A DNA stretch of 39,556 nucleotides from an uncultured SAR86 cluster bacterium (GTDB lineage: Bacteria; Pseudomonadota; Gammaproteobacteria; Magnimaribacterales; D2472), in contig CABZRR010000012.1 in the NCBI GenBank assembly GCA_902528215.1, positions 1-39,556 on the forward strand, read 5' to 3'. The translations under genes and the position numbers were made by a program. The notes under the pieces are model-generated. The model was not told the origin of the DNA, searched no databases, and saw nothing but the letters and a program-made list of their open reading frames with translations. Below are positions 25,927 to 34,898 of this stretch, one piece after another; within the stretch, counting starts at the first letter, position 1, and each line of letters starts with the position of its first letter.

Positions 25927-27353
25927 GTTGGGAAACTGTAATAGGCCTCGAGACTCATGTTCAGTTATCAACAAAAACAAAATTATTTTCAAGAGCCTCA
26001 ACTGCTTTTGGAGCTAGCCCAAATTCAAATGTAAATTTAATAGATTGTGGTCTCCCAGGAGTTTTGCCATCTGTTAACAAAGAAGCATTTTATAAAGCTA
26101 TAAGATTTGGAATGGCCATAGGTGCTCATATAAACCAAACGTCCATTTTTGATAGGAAAAATTACTTTTATGCTGATTTACCTAAGGGATATCAAATCAC
26201 CCAAATGGAATTACCAATTGTATTAGGCGGATCAATTGAAATCCCAACTGAAAATTCACCTAAAAAAATCAATATTACGAGGGCGCATTTAGAAGAAGAT
26301 GCTGGAAAATCAATTCATGATGAATTTGATGGTTTCTCTGCAATAGATCTTAATCGAGCAGGAACTCCTCTTTTAGAAATAGTTTCAGAACCTGAAATAT
26401 CAAGTGCTAAAGAAGCAGTGGCATACATGAAAGCGATGCATCAGCTTGTAACCTATTTAGATGTATCGGACGGTAACATGGCCCAAGGTTCTTTGAGATG
26501 TGACGCTAATGTATCTATCAGAAAAATTGGAGATTCAGAACTTGGTACAAGAACAGAAATTAAAAATATCAATTCTTTCAAATTTATTGAGAAAGCTATT
26601 AATTTTGAGATTAAAAGACAGATAAAAGTCTTGGAAAGCGGAGAAAAAGTTACACAAGAAACTCGGCTTTATGACAGCGCTAAAGACGAAACTAGGCCAA
26701 TGAGGTCAAAGGAATTTGCAAATGACTATAGATATTTTCCAGAACCAGATCTTTTGCCAGTGGTAATTTCAAATGAAGAAATGCAAAAAATTAAAGATGA
26801 ATTTCCGGAGCTCCCAACTGAAAAAGAGACTCGCTATCAAAACGAATATGGGCTTTCATCATATGATGCACAAATTATCGCATCGTCAAAGTCCATGGCT
26901 GACTTCTTTGAATCTTCGCTGACAGGTGTAAAAAATTATTCTCTTTTAGCAAATTGGTTGATAGGTGAAATTAGTGCCTATCTTAATAAAGAGCTAATTG
27001 AAATTCATGAATCAAAATTAAGTTCTGAGAACATAGCAATGCTCATTAACCGAATCGATGATCAGACCATTTCGGGTAAAATTGGAAAATCTATTTTTGA
27101 AGAAATGTGCCTTAACGGATCTTCACCAGATCAAATCATCGAGTCTAAAGGTTTAAGGCAAATAACTGATGATGATTCCATCGAAAAAGTTGTTGATGAA
27201 GTTATCGAAAATAACTCTGAGCAAGTACAGGGCTTCAAAAGTGGAAAAGAAAAATTATTTGGCTTTTTTGTTGGTCAAGTTATGAAAAAAACTCAGGGCA
27301 AAGCTAATCCTCAAACAGTTAACAAGATTCTTAAAGAAAAGTTGGCAAAGTAA
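25923..27353 (+). CDS. gatB: Aspartyl/glutamyl-tRNA amidotransferase subunit B
   Basis: GatB activates the mischarged tRNA-bound Glu or Asp with ATP and completes amidation. The 476-residue protein begins MSWETVIGLETHVQLSTKTK, has the conserved FDRKNYFYADLPKGYQITQ, HLEEDAGKS (about 122-130) and DLNRAGTPLLEIV motifs, and a C-terminal tRNA-binding helical domain ending QVMKKTQGKANPQTVNKIL. Length is standard. It is convergent with the desaturase-like gene with one base between stops. Confidence 0.97.
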   Translation: MSWETVIGLETHVQLSTKTKLFSRASTAFGASPNSNVNLIDCGLPGVLPSVNKEAFYKAIRFGMAIGAHINQTSIFDRKNYFYADLPKGYQITQMELPIVLGGSIEIPTENSPKKINITRAHLEEDAGKSIHDEFDGFSAIDLNRAGTPLLEIVSEPEISSAKEAVAYMKAMHQLVTYLDVSDGNMAQGSLRCDANVSIRKIGDSELGTRTEIKNINSFKFIEKAINFEIKRQIKVLESGEKVTQETRLYDSAKDETRPMRSKEFANDYRYFPEPDLLPVVISNEEMQKIKDEFPELPTEKETRYQNEYGLSSYDAQIIASSKSMADFFESSLTGVKNYSLLANWLIGEISAYLNKELIEIHESKLSSENIAMLINRIDDQTISGKIGKSIFEEMCLNGSSPDQIIESKGLRQITDDDSIEKVVDEVIENNSEQVQGFKSGKEKLFGFFVGQVMKKTQGKANPQTVNKILKEKLAK

Positions 27354-27354
27354 T

Positions 27355-28206
27355 CTATCTTTTAAAAGGATCCAATATCATTGATTTTATACTGTTTGCT
27401 AAGTTTCCTTGGACACCCACATTTTTCAACTCTTCTTCATTATCTTTTGGCCAATAAAAAGTTTTAAATACGTGATCCCATATAATAAGATTATTTCCAT
27501 AATTATGATTAGCTATCTCTGGCTTTAAATTATGATGCCATCTGTGAAGTTCTGGCCCAGAGAAGAAGTAATTTAGAATTTTTTGATCTTGCTCAGCATT
27601 AACATGTTGCCAGAATCCGTGAACTGTGCTGAAAATAGTTACTAATGCAATAATCTTTGCTTCTGCACCTAAAATTAGTAAAGGCACTATTCCAAAAACC
27701 TGAAGCAAGGTCACATCAACATAATGAAATCTTGTTGCATTAAACCAATAAAGTCTTTGTGGATTGTGATGAATACTATGAAACCTCCACAAAAAAGGGA
27801 TCTCATGACAGCCCCTATGGAACCAGTAAAGTCCAAATTCAGAAATGATTAGAGCGAAAACTAGTTGTATAAATATATTTATATCTGATGGCCACAGATC
27901 AAATCCTCCTCCTGCAAATTTTAAGGCTATGGAAGTAAGAAAAATTTGTAGCAATTGACTTTGAAATACAATGTAATTTAAAACAAATAGTGAGGCATCT
28001 GGGAAAAAATTTTCTTTGAAGTTTGGTTTCCAATCTTTATATAAAGGTACAAGAAACTCGCCAATTACAGTAAATGAAATTGAGCCAATGCCAGCAAAAA
28101 GTAAGACTTCTAATTCGCTAAACCCACTTTCAAGCAACAAAATTGAGCCACTTACAACAGAAATTATACAAATTAAGTATCCAAACCTAGAAAAAACTAA
28201 CTGCAT
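27355..28206 (-). CDS. Fatty acid hydroxylase / sterol desaturase superfamily membrane protein
   Basis: Members are di-iron membrane enzymes that hydroxylate or desaturate lipids, including sterols, fatty acids and carotenoids. The 283-residue protein has four or so membrane segments and the full histidine set: HRGCH (130-134), HSIHH (143-147) and HRWHH (221-225), with extra His at 201 and 234. The substrate cannot be told from sequence. It is the last gene of a minus-strand run after an acyl-CoA synthetase and a MaoC-like hydratase, so a lipid substrate is likely. The cluster stands between two blocks of ancient synteny and is the most accessory-looking segment here. Confidence 0.9.
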   Translation of the reverse strand: MQLVFSRFGYLICIISVVSGSILLLESGFSELEVLLFAGIGSISFTVIGEFLVPLYKDWKPNFKENFFPDASLFVLNYIVFQSQLLQIFLTSIALKFAGGGFDLWPSDINIFIQLVFALIISEFGLYWFHRGCHEIPFLWRFHSIHHNPQRLYWFNATRFHYVDVTLLQVFGIVPLLILGAEAKIIALVTIFSTVHGFWQHVNAEQDQKILNYFFSGPELHRWHHNLKPEIANHNYGNNLIIWDHVFKTFYWPKDNEEELKNVGVQGNLANSIKSMILDPFKR

Positions 28207-28225
28207 TAGTTGAATATATGCTGCT

Positions 28226-28684
28226 TTAAATAACCCACATAGATAATGTCTCTGCTATGTATGCTGGTTTTTCAACGCCTTCTATCTCCATAGATATGGA
28301 TGCTTTAACTAGATATTGACCTGGGTTTTTTTCTGTAATGTCGACAATCTTGGTGTGAAGCCTAACTCTGGAATCAACTGCTACTGGGCTCAAAAATCTA
28401 ACTTTATCAAGCCCATAATTCAAGCCCATTTTTGCCCCTTCAACAACAAGTGCAGTATCTTTACCAAGACCTGCTACCAATGATAGCGAAAGAAAGCCAT
28501 GCGCGATTGTTGAACCAAAAATAGGAGTAGCTTTTTCAGGATCAACATGGATAAATTGATGATCTTCTGTTGCATCTGCAAATTTATTAATTCTATCCTG
28601 ATCAACTTTAAACCATTCAGTCGCCTCTAAGTCCTTTCCAACATAATCTTTCAAATTTTCAGGTTTAACTATTGTTATTGCCAT
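28226..28684 (-). CDS. MaoC-like (R)-specific enoyl-CoA hydratase family protein
   Basis: This is a hotdog-fold hydratase/dehydratase of the MaoC/NodN type. The 152-residue protein has the catalytic Asp-His pair in TEDHQFIHVD (D41 and H46), followed by ATPIFGSTIAHGFLSLSL, the hydratase-2 motif. These enzymes hydrate trans-2-enoyl-CoA to the (R)-3-hydroxy form or act on related acyl-CoAs. It starts one base from the end of the acyl-CoA synthetase reading frame, so the two are probably co-expressed and the synthetase may supply its substrate. Confidence 0.92.
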   Translation of the reverse strand: MAITIVKPENLKDYVGKDLEATEWFKVDQDRINKFADATEDHQFIHVDPEKATPIFGSTIAHGFLSLSLVAGLGKDTALVVEGAKMGLNYGLDKVRFLSPVAVDSRVRLHTKIVDITEKNPGQYLVKASISMEIEGVEKPAYIAETLSMWVI

Positions 28685-28685
28685 T

Positions 28686-30301
28686 TTATTTCTCCATTAA
28701 ATGATCTTTGTACTCGTCTCTTAATTCAACCTTTTGTAATTTTCCAGTTGCTCCATGCGGAAGTTCTTTTACAAAAATAATATCATCTGGCAACCACCAT
28801 TTAACCACTTTTTCTAAAAGAAAATTGTTGATCTCGTCCTTATCCATTTCATTGCCATCTTTTGTAATTAGAAATAATAATGGTCTTTCATCCCATTTTG
28901 GATGAGGAACTCCGACAACACATGCTTCAAGTACGTTTTCATGAGTCAGCGCTGCATTTTCTAAATCTATTGAGCTAATCCATTCACCTCCAGTTTTGAT
29001 GACATCCTTTGCTCTATCAACGATTTGCATACAACCATCGGGATGAATTGTTGCAACATCACCAGTATCAAACCAACCCTCATTATCAATTGCAGGGCCA
29101 TCTGCTTTAAAGTATGTATGCATTATCCATGGTCCCTTTACCTTGAGAGCACCGCTAGCCTCTCCATCTCTTGGAAGTTCATTATCCTCATCATCAACTG
29201 TCTTAATCTCTACACCAAATAAAGGATAGCCTTGCTTGGTTTGCAGCTGATATCGATCTTCTTTTGGAAGATTCATGGTTTTCTTTGTTGGAGTGTTAAT
29301 AGTTCCGAGTGGACTCATTTCAGTCATTCCCATCCATGAGTTAAAAATGCATCATGCTGCTCATCAAATGCCTTAATCATTGCATATGGTGCTGCAGAGC
29401 CGCCAACCAAAACTTGATCAACTGTATCTAGCTTGAGTCTTTTTTCCTCAAGATACTGCAATAATCCAAGCCAAACTGTAGGAACACCTAACATTGAATC
29501 AACCGACTCCTGTTTCACAAGTTCATATAAAGACTCTCCATCAAGAGCATGCCCAGGAAGAACTAAGGTCATTCCACTTATTAATGCACAATAAGGTACG
29601 CCCCAAGCATTTACATGAAACATAGGCACTACAGGCAATACTGAGCTGGAAGAATTGAATCCAAGACCTCCAGAAATTGAAGTTGCATGCAAAATAGTTG
29701 ACCTATGTGAATATAATACGCCCTTTGGATTACCCGTGGTACCCGAGGTATAACACAAAGAAGCGGCATCATTTTCATCCACTTTAGGCCAATCAAATTG
29801 ATCTGACTCATCTTGAATTAATTCTTCATAGCTTAGTAAATTTTGTAAGTTATTTTCAGGAATCTTATCTTTTGATGAAGCAATAATTATCTTACTTACA
29901 GTATTTAACTTATCTTGAACACTCTCAACTAAAGGAATAAATGAAGGATCAGCAATTAAAACCTCATCCTCAGCATGATTAAGTATGTATATTAACTGAT
30001 CAGGAGAATATCTCGGGTTTAGGGTATGCAAGATGGCTCCCATCCCAGACACTGCAAAATAGGTTTCAAAGTGTCTACTGTTATTCCAAGCTATTGTTGC
30101 AACTCGATCATGAGCATTCACACCAAGTTTTCTAAGAGCATTAGCAAGCTTTTTTGAACGTTTGACTGACTTACCATATGTAGTTGAATTTATTGTGCCG
30201 TCCAATTCGCGTGAAACTAATTTACCATCAAAATTATATTTTTCAGCATGTAAAATTGCCTGCGGGATTGTTAAATCCCAATTCATCATATTACCTTTCA
30301 T
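28686..30301 (-). CDS. Acyl-CoA synthetase (AMP-binding), frame broken by one base near 29330
   Basis: The enzyme activates a fatty acid to acyl-CoA through an acyl-adenylate. The N-terminal piece (30301-29324, 325 residues) holds the P-loop [18 protein letters not shown]. It ends FLTHGWE-stop, just where family members read HGWGMTE. The C-terminal piece (29333-28686, 215 residues) begins [10 protein letters not shown] and holds [20 protein letters not shown] and the hinge [15 protein letters not shown]. One extra G in the GGG at about 29329-29332 would join them into a normal enzyme of about 540 residues. It is likely a sequence error or a recent mutation; a two-gene enzyme is less likely. 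It resembles long- and medium-chain fatty-acid ligases of the AlkK type. It leads the cluster with MaoC and the desaturase-like gene. Confidence 0.88.
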
Positions 30302-30398
30302 TAAATTAACCCCTGTATTTAAAATAAATTTTTTTCAAGAATACAATTTTATTTTATTGTAATTTTATAATCGTAAATCTTATCATATGAAAATATTA

Positions 30399-31220
30399 TT
30401 ATTTACATGCGTGGGTATATCTATCTAGGCCTTGATAATCTTGATTTGAAACAATACTGTGAAAATCTTGCTCTCGTAAAATTTCGGCAACCTCTCCTGC
30501 TTGCGCATAGCCATGTTCAAGGATAATTTTTCCACCAGGTTTTAAGGCAAATCTTGCTTGATTGGCAATATCAATAAAGCTTTGAGATCCATTTTTTGAA
30601 GTTAAAGCTACCAAAGGCTCATGAGTTAAATTTTTAAGATGACAGTCTCTTGACGTCAAGTATGGTGGATTAGAAATAACTAAATCTAAAGAATTCTCCA
30701 TTACAAAAGACATCCAATTAGAATGAACTAATGAAACATTACTAACTTTATGTAATTTTTTATTTGCCTCGGCTACTTCCAATGCAGAGTTTGAAATATC
30801 TGAGGCAATGATCTTAATTTCTGGTCTAAGCATAGCTAGCGTTAATGCAATACAACCGGATCCTGTACCAACCTCTACAATCTTTGACCTTTTCGTTAAT
30901 TTTAAATCCAAAATATAATCTATGATTAGCTCTGTCTCTGGACGGGGAATAAGTACTCTCGAATCCACAAAAAATTTAAATCCATAAAATATCGATTCAT
31001 TTAAAATATAATCAATTGGTAATCCATCTAGATAAGATGTAAAAAAAGTTTCTATTTTTTTTATCTGTTCTTTTGATAAATCAAAATTATCTTCAAGCTT
31101 GATAATTGCATCATTAATTCCTAAAGATTTTAAAAAAAACTCTAAATCTCGGACTATAAACTCATGTGTATGAGTATTTGATTTGGCAAGTGCAAAATAT
31201 GATTTTATTGTTTGGTTCAA
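30399..31220 (-). CDS. prmC: Peptide chain release factor N5-glutamine methyltransferase PrmC
   Basis: PrmC methylates the Gln of the GGQ motif in release factors, raising termination efficiency. The 273-residue protein has the SAM motif VEVGTGSGCIALTLA (about 115-129), the catalytic NPPY at 184-187, and IPRPETE near 91-97, typical of the family. It follows prfA, its substrate, by three bases. The 97 bases between it and the acyl-CoA synthetase start are AT-rich and hold no feature I can name. Confidence 0.95.
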   Translation of the reverse strand: MNQTIKSYFALAKSNTHTHEFIVRDLEFFLKSLGINDAIIKLEDNFDLSKEQIKKIETFFTSYLDGLPIDYILNESIFYGFKFFVDSRVLIPRPETELIIDYILDLKLTKRSKIVEVGTGSGCIALTLAMLRPEIKIIASDISNSALEVAEANKKLHKVSNVSLVHSNWMSFVMENSLDLVISNPPYLTSRDCHLKNLTHEPLVALTSKNGSQSFIDIANQARFALKPGGKIILEHGYAQAGEVAEILREQDFHSIVSNQDYQGLDRYTHACK

Positions 31221-31223
31221 TTA

Positions 31224-32312
31224 TTAAGATTGTTCTAAACTTGAAAGTTGAGCCAATTGATTTTCTGTAATCAAAGCTTGGCAAATTGAAATCATATCAC
31301 CATCCATGACTTGATCTAAATTATGCTGGGTTAATTTAATCCTATGATCAGTAATCCTCCCTTGAGGAAAATTATACGTTCGTATCTTTTCGCTTCTATC
31401 GCCAGTGCCAACTAAAATTTTTCTTTCACTTGCAATAGTATTTTGCTGCTCGTCAATCTCGTTTTGCTTTAATTTTGCAGCTAATAAAGCCATAGCTTTA
31501 GATTTATTTTTATGTTGAGATCTATCATCTTGGCACTCTACAACAACGCCAGTTGGAATGTGGGTTAACCGTACTGCTGAATCAGTTTTATTGACATGCT
31601 GGCCTCCTGCACCGGATGCCCTGTAAGTGTCTACTCTTAAATCGCTTTTATCTATCTCTACATCTTGTACCTCATCAACCTCGGGTAAAATTGCAACTGT
31701 AACCGTTGAAGTATGAATTCTTCCTTGAGATTCAGTCTCTGGAACTCTTTGGACTCGATGCACCCCAGATTCAAATTTAAGGAGCTTGAAAACTCCTTGT
31801 CCGTTTATCTTAACAACAGCTTCTTTTATACCGCTGGGTTCTGAATGTTTAGTATTTACAATTTCAAATTTCCAACCTTGACGCTCAGATAATCGAGAGT
31901 ACATTCTAAATAAATCTGCAGCAAAGATTGCAGCCTCATCACCACCTGCTCCAGCTCTTATTTCAAGATAAGCGGCGCCATCGTCAGCCTTATCTTTGGG
32001 TAAAAGCATAAATTTAATATTTTTTTCAAGTTCTATGATTTTCTCTTGGTTAGTATTTATCTCATTTTTTGCTAACTCTACTAATTCTGAATCTCCAGAA
32101 TCTAAAAGTTCTTGTGCGCCAGATAGATCTAACTCAACATCGCTTAATGATTTAAATAAATCGACAATAGGGATAATTTCAGCGTATTCTTTATTCAACT
32201 GGGTGTATAAAGCCATATCATCAGTGGCGCCCTCTTTTGCAATGGCATCACTGATTTCTATGGATCTTAATCGTAAACTTTCTAATTTATTTATAATAGA
32301 TTCTTCAAGCAC
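31224..32312 (-). CDS. prfA: Peptide chain release factor 1
   Basis: RF1 recognises UAA and UAG and releases the peptide. The 362-residue protein has the tripeptide recognition motif PET at 191-193 (E. coli has PAT; the family pattern is PxT) and GGQ at 236-238 (GAGGQHVNKTDSAVRLTH). It overlaps the end of hemA by eight bases and precedes prmC, the conserved hemA-prfA-prmC order. Confidence 0.97.
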   Translation of the reverse strand: MLEESIINKLESLRLRSIEISDAIAKEGATDDMALYTQLNKEYAEIIPIVDLFKSLSDVELDLSGAQELLDSGDSELVELAKNEINTNQEKIIELEKNIKFMLLPKDKADDGAAYLEIRAGAGGDEAAIFAADLFRMYSRLSERQGWKFEIVNTKHSEPSGIKEAVVKINGQGVFKLLKFESGVHRVQRVPETESQGRIHTSTVTVAILPEVDEVQDVEIDKSDLRVDTYRASGAGGQHVNKTDSAVRLTHIPTGVVVECQDDRSQHKNKSKAMALLAAKLKQNEIDEQQNTIASERKILVGTGDRSEKIRTYNFPQGRITDHRIKLTQHNLDQVMDGDMISICQALITENQLAQLSSLEQS

Positions 32313-33519
32313 TTCTTATTTCCTTAAGCATAGAAAATATTGCATGAGAATTTAGTCCTGAAATTTGATTTAAATGATCAGCAGACACTCCATCTATTTT
32401 TTGCAGAAACTGACAAGGATCATCAGATCTCAATAACTCAAAATAATCTTGTTGATTTAGTGACAAAGATATTATCTTAAGGGCTTCATAAGCTTCATTT
32501 CGATATTGTCTTTTAAATCGATCATGGCTAAATAATTCAATGCGTTCTTTTATTATTTGCATTGCTTTAAGAGCCTCAGCAGATCGTTCGTCTAAATTTT
32601 CTTGGGTAACAAACTCTATATCCTCTATTGTAAAAAGGTATGCATATTCAAGATCTCGTACTTGGTCCTCTACATTTCTAGGCACACCCAAATCAATTAG
32701 CAGCATTGGTTTATTCGCTCTCGATCTCATTGCATCTTCGATAAGGCCTTTCCCAATAATAGGCAGTGGTGAATTCACAGATGTCACTAGAATATCTGTT
32801 GTTTCTATAAGTGTTCCGAGCTTAAATAAATTACTGGTTACTAGGCTAAATGAGTCATTAATTTGCAAGAACTTTTTTGATCTATTGACTGCTTGTATAT
32901 TTTTTATTCCATTTTCATAAAAATTTTCAATAACGTTCATTGCCATCTGACCAGCACCCACTATTGTTAGTTTTTGCTTTGTTGGATCCTCAAAAATTTC
33001 CTGAACGATTTTTAATGATAGGCCTGAAACAGACAAGGGATTATGACCAACCTTTGTTTCGGTTCTGGCTGCTTTTGCTATCGATATTATTTCGTCAGTT
33101 ACTCTTAGAAGTTGATTATTTAAAAATCCAAGTTTTGTATAGTTTTGAACTGATTTCTTAAATTGTCCTAATATTTCTTGTTCTCCCAAGACTTGAGAAT
33201 CTAAGCCACTTGCAACACAACACATGTGTTCAATAGCTGCATCGTTTTCAAAAAAATATAAGCCATCTTGGACAATATCATCGCAACCTAAAAATTCAAG
33301 AGTCTTTTGAGCTATAGAAATAGAAGTTCCAGGCTCTCCAAAATAATAAACTTCAGTTCTGTTGCATGTGGAAAGAGCAAAAAAAGATTCTACAAAATGA
33401 CCAAATTCCTCCTTAAAAAAATTTATAAAGTCATCTTGATTAGAGTCATTTATAATAAATAGCTCTCTTTCAGATAACTTAGATGTCTTATGATTTATGC
33501 CAAATAACTGTAATTCCAT
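32305..33519 (-). CDS. hemA: Glutamyl-tRNA reductase HemA
   Basis: HemA reduces Glu-tRNA to glutamate semialdehyde, the first committed step of C5 heme synthesis. The 404-residue protein has the catalytic Cys52 in ALSTCNRTEVYYF, GLDSQVLGEQEILGQFK near 113-129 and the NADPH-binding segment LTIVGAGQMAMNVIE. Length is normal. Its ATG (33519-33517) overlaps the lolB ATG on the other strand (33518-33520), so both promoters must lie inside coding sequence. Heme made here would serve petB and petC. Confidence 0.96.
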   Translation of the reverse strand: MELQLFGINHKTSKLSERELFIINDSNQDDFINFFKEEFGHFVESFFALSTCNRTEVYYFGEPGTSISIAQKTLEFLGCDDIVQDGLYFFENDAAIEHMCCVASGLDSQVLGEQEILGQFKKSVQNYTKLGFLNNQLLRVTDEIISIAKAARTETKVGHNPLSVSGLSLKIVQEIFEDPTKQKLTIVGAGQMAMNVIENFYENGIKNIQAVNRSKKFLQINDSFSLVTSNLFKLGTLIETTDILVTSVNSPLPIIGKGLIEDAMRSRANKPMLLIDLGVPRNVEDQVRDLEYAYLFTIEDIEFVTQENLDERSAEALKAMQIIKERIELFSHDRFKRQYRNEAYEALKIISLSLNQQDYFELLRSDDPCQFLQKIDGVSADHLNQISGLNSHAIFSMLKEIRSA

Positions 33520-33988
33520 GACAAAAATTATCTTAGTATGGTTTGTGGTGCTTTTAAGTTCATGCTCATCAATATCTCAATTAATTTATCCTGAAAAAAG
33601 CTACATAGGTAAGTTTATCCTTTCACAAAATAACCTAGTATCTAACTTCATTGTTAAAATAAATGTATTTTCAGAACATATCATTATACAGGTTAGTAAG
33701 CCAATTTTAGGGAATCTTCTCAAGATAAAATTTAGTCAAAATAATGGAATAATCATTGATCAAGAAATTGATAGTAGTTATTTAACTTTGTTAAATAATT
33801 TTGATAAAAATGAATACTCTTATTTTGTTAATTCGTGCTTCAATCATTTAGATATTGATAAAAATGCATTTAAAATTACAAAAAATTATATTGAATTGAA
33901 ATGCGAATATAGGGGACCAGAAACATTTTCGATATTTTTTATTGATAATGACATTTTTTCAATAAATGGAATTTTAAAGCGTGAATAA
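33518..33988 (+). CDS. lolB: Outer-membrane lipoprotein receptor LolB-like
   Basis: LolB is itself a lipoprotein that takes lipoproteins from LolA and inserts them in the outer membrane. I start at ATG 33518, giving 156 residues with a lipoprotein signal MTKIILVWFVVLLSS then Cys16; an ATG at 33497 would add seven residues without improving the signal. Similarity to E. coli LolB is low and I rely on the lipobox, size and place between hemA and ispE, which is conserved. It overlaps ispE by eight bases. Confidence 0.75.
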   Translation: MTKIILVWFVVLLSSCSSISQLIYPEKSYIGKFILSQNNLVSNFIVKINVFSEHIIIQVSKPILGNLLKIKFSQNNGIIIDQEIDSSYLTLLNNFDKNEYSYFVNSCFNHLDIDKNAFKITKNYIELKCEYRGPETFSIFFIDNDIFSINGILKRE

Positions 33989-34811
33989 GATAACGATAGC
34001 CTGTCCAGCAAAGTTGAATTTAAATCTTTCTGTTTTAAAGAAAAAAAATAATGGAATGCATGAGATAAATTCTCAATTTCAACTTATAAATTTATTTGAT
34101 GAGATGAAAATTGAAAAAACAAACTCTAACTTACTTAATGTATCAACAAATATTGGTTCATCAATTAATGGAGAAAAAAATATTGTTTATCAAGCTATTA
34201 ATGAGCTATCAAATTATATTGGAAGGCAAGTATATTGTAATATCAGCATTAGAAAGAATATTCCGATCGGGGGAGGCCTTGGTGGAGGAAGTTCTAATGC
34301 TGCTGGGGCACTTATTGGTGTTAATGTTTTGTTTGAGCTTGGCCTTTCATCAAAAGATTTAATAAAAATTGGAAAGAAAGTAGGTGCAGACGTTCCATTC
34401 TTTATCTTTGGTAAAAATGCTCATGCATCTGGTATTGGTGATGTTTTAATTGAAGCAAAAAGCTCCTCTAAGAAAAAATATCTATTATTATTTCCTCAAA
34501 TCTATTCCTCAACCAAAGAATTATTTTCTCAATGGGATAAATTAAGTGAAGATTCTCAAAACAAGATCTTGAAAACTGAAGAAAATTCATTCTTACCCTT
34601 ATTTCTTCAAAATAATCAAGATATTAAAGAAGATTTCAATCATTTAAATGATCTTTGCTCTCTAAGATTATCTGGAACTGGCTCAACAATGTTTGTTATG
34701 TACGAAAATAAGTATGAAATTGAAAAAACTTTAAAAAAAATTCCTAGTAAATGGAGACACTCTTTTTGTGAACCTTTACAATGTTCACCATTATTAACTT
34801 ATTTAACATAA
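33981..34811 (+). CDS. ispE: 4-diphosphocytidyl-2-C-methyl-D-erythritol kinase IspE
   Basis: IspE phosphorylates CDP-methylerythritol in the MEP isoprenoid pathway. The 276-residue GHMP kinase has the N-terminal ACPAKLNLNLSV with the conserved Lys11, the ATP loop PIGGGLGGGSSNAAG (95-109), and a C-terminal SGTGSTMF motif. Its stop codon ends at 34811 and the tRNA-Gln gene starts at the next base, so the tRNA must be cut from the same transcript. Confidence 0.95.
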   Translation: MNKITIACPAKLNLNLSVLKKKNNGMHEINSQFQLINLFDEMKIEKTNSNLLNVSTNIGSSINGEKNIVYQAINELSNYIGRQVYCNISIRKNIPIGGGLGGGSSNAAGALIGVNVLFELGLSSKDLIKIGKKVGADVPFFIFGKNAHASGIGDVLIEAKSSSKKKYLLLFPQIYSSTKELFSQWDKLSEDSQNKILKTEENSFLPLFLQNNQDIKEDFNHLNDLCSLRLSGTGSTMFVMYENKYEIEKTLKKIPSKWRHSFCEPLQCSPLLTYLT

Positions 34812-34886
34812 TGGGGTGTGGCCAAGCGGTAAGGCAACGGGTTTTGATCCCGTCATGCGCTGGTTCGAATCCAGCCACCCCAGCCA
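34812..34886 (+). tRNA. tRNA-Gln (anticodon TTG)
   Basis: A full cloverleaf can be drawn: acceptor TGGGGTG pairs with CACCCCA, anticodon stem ACGGG/CCCGT encloses loop TTTTGAT with anticodon TTG at 34844-34846, and the T arm contains GGTTCGAATCC. CCA is encoded at 34884-34886. It sits without spacer between ispE and prs, the same place as in Pseudomonas. Confidence 0.97.
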
Positions 34887-34898
34887 ATAATAAGAAAA

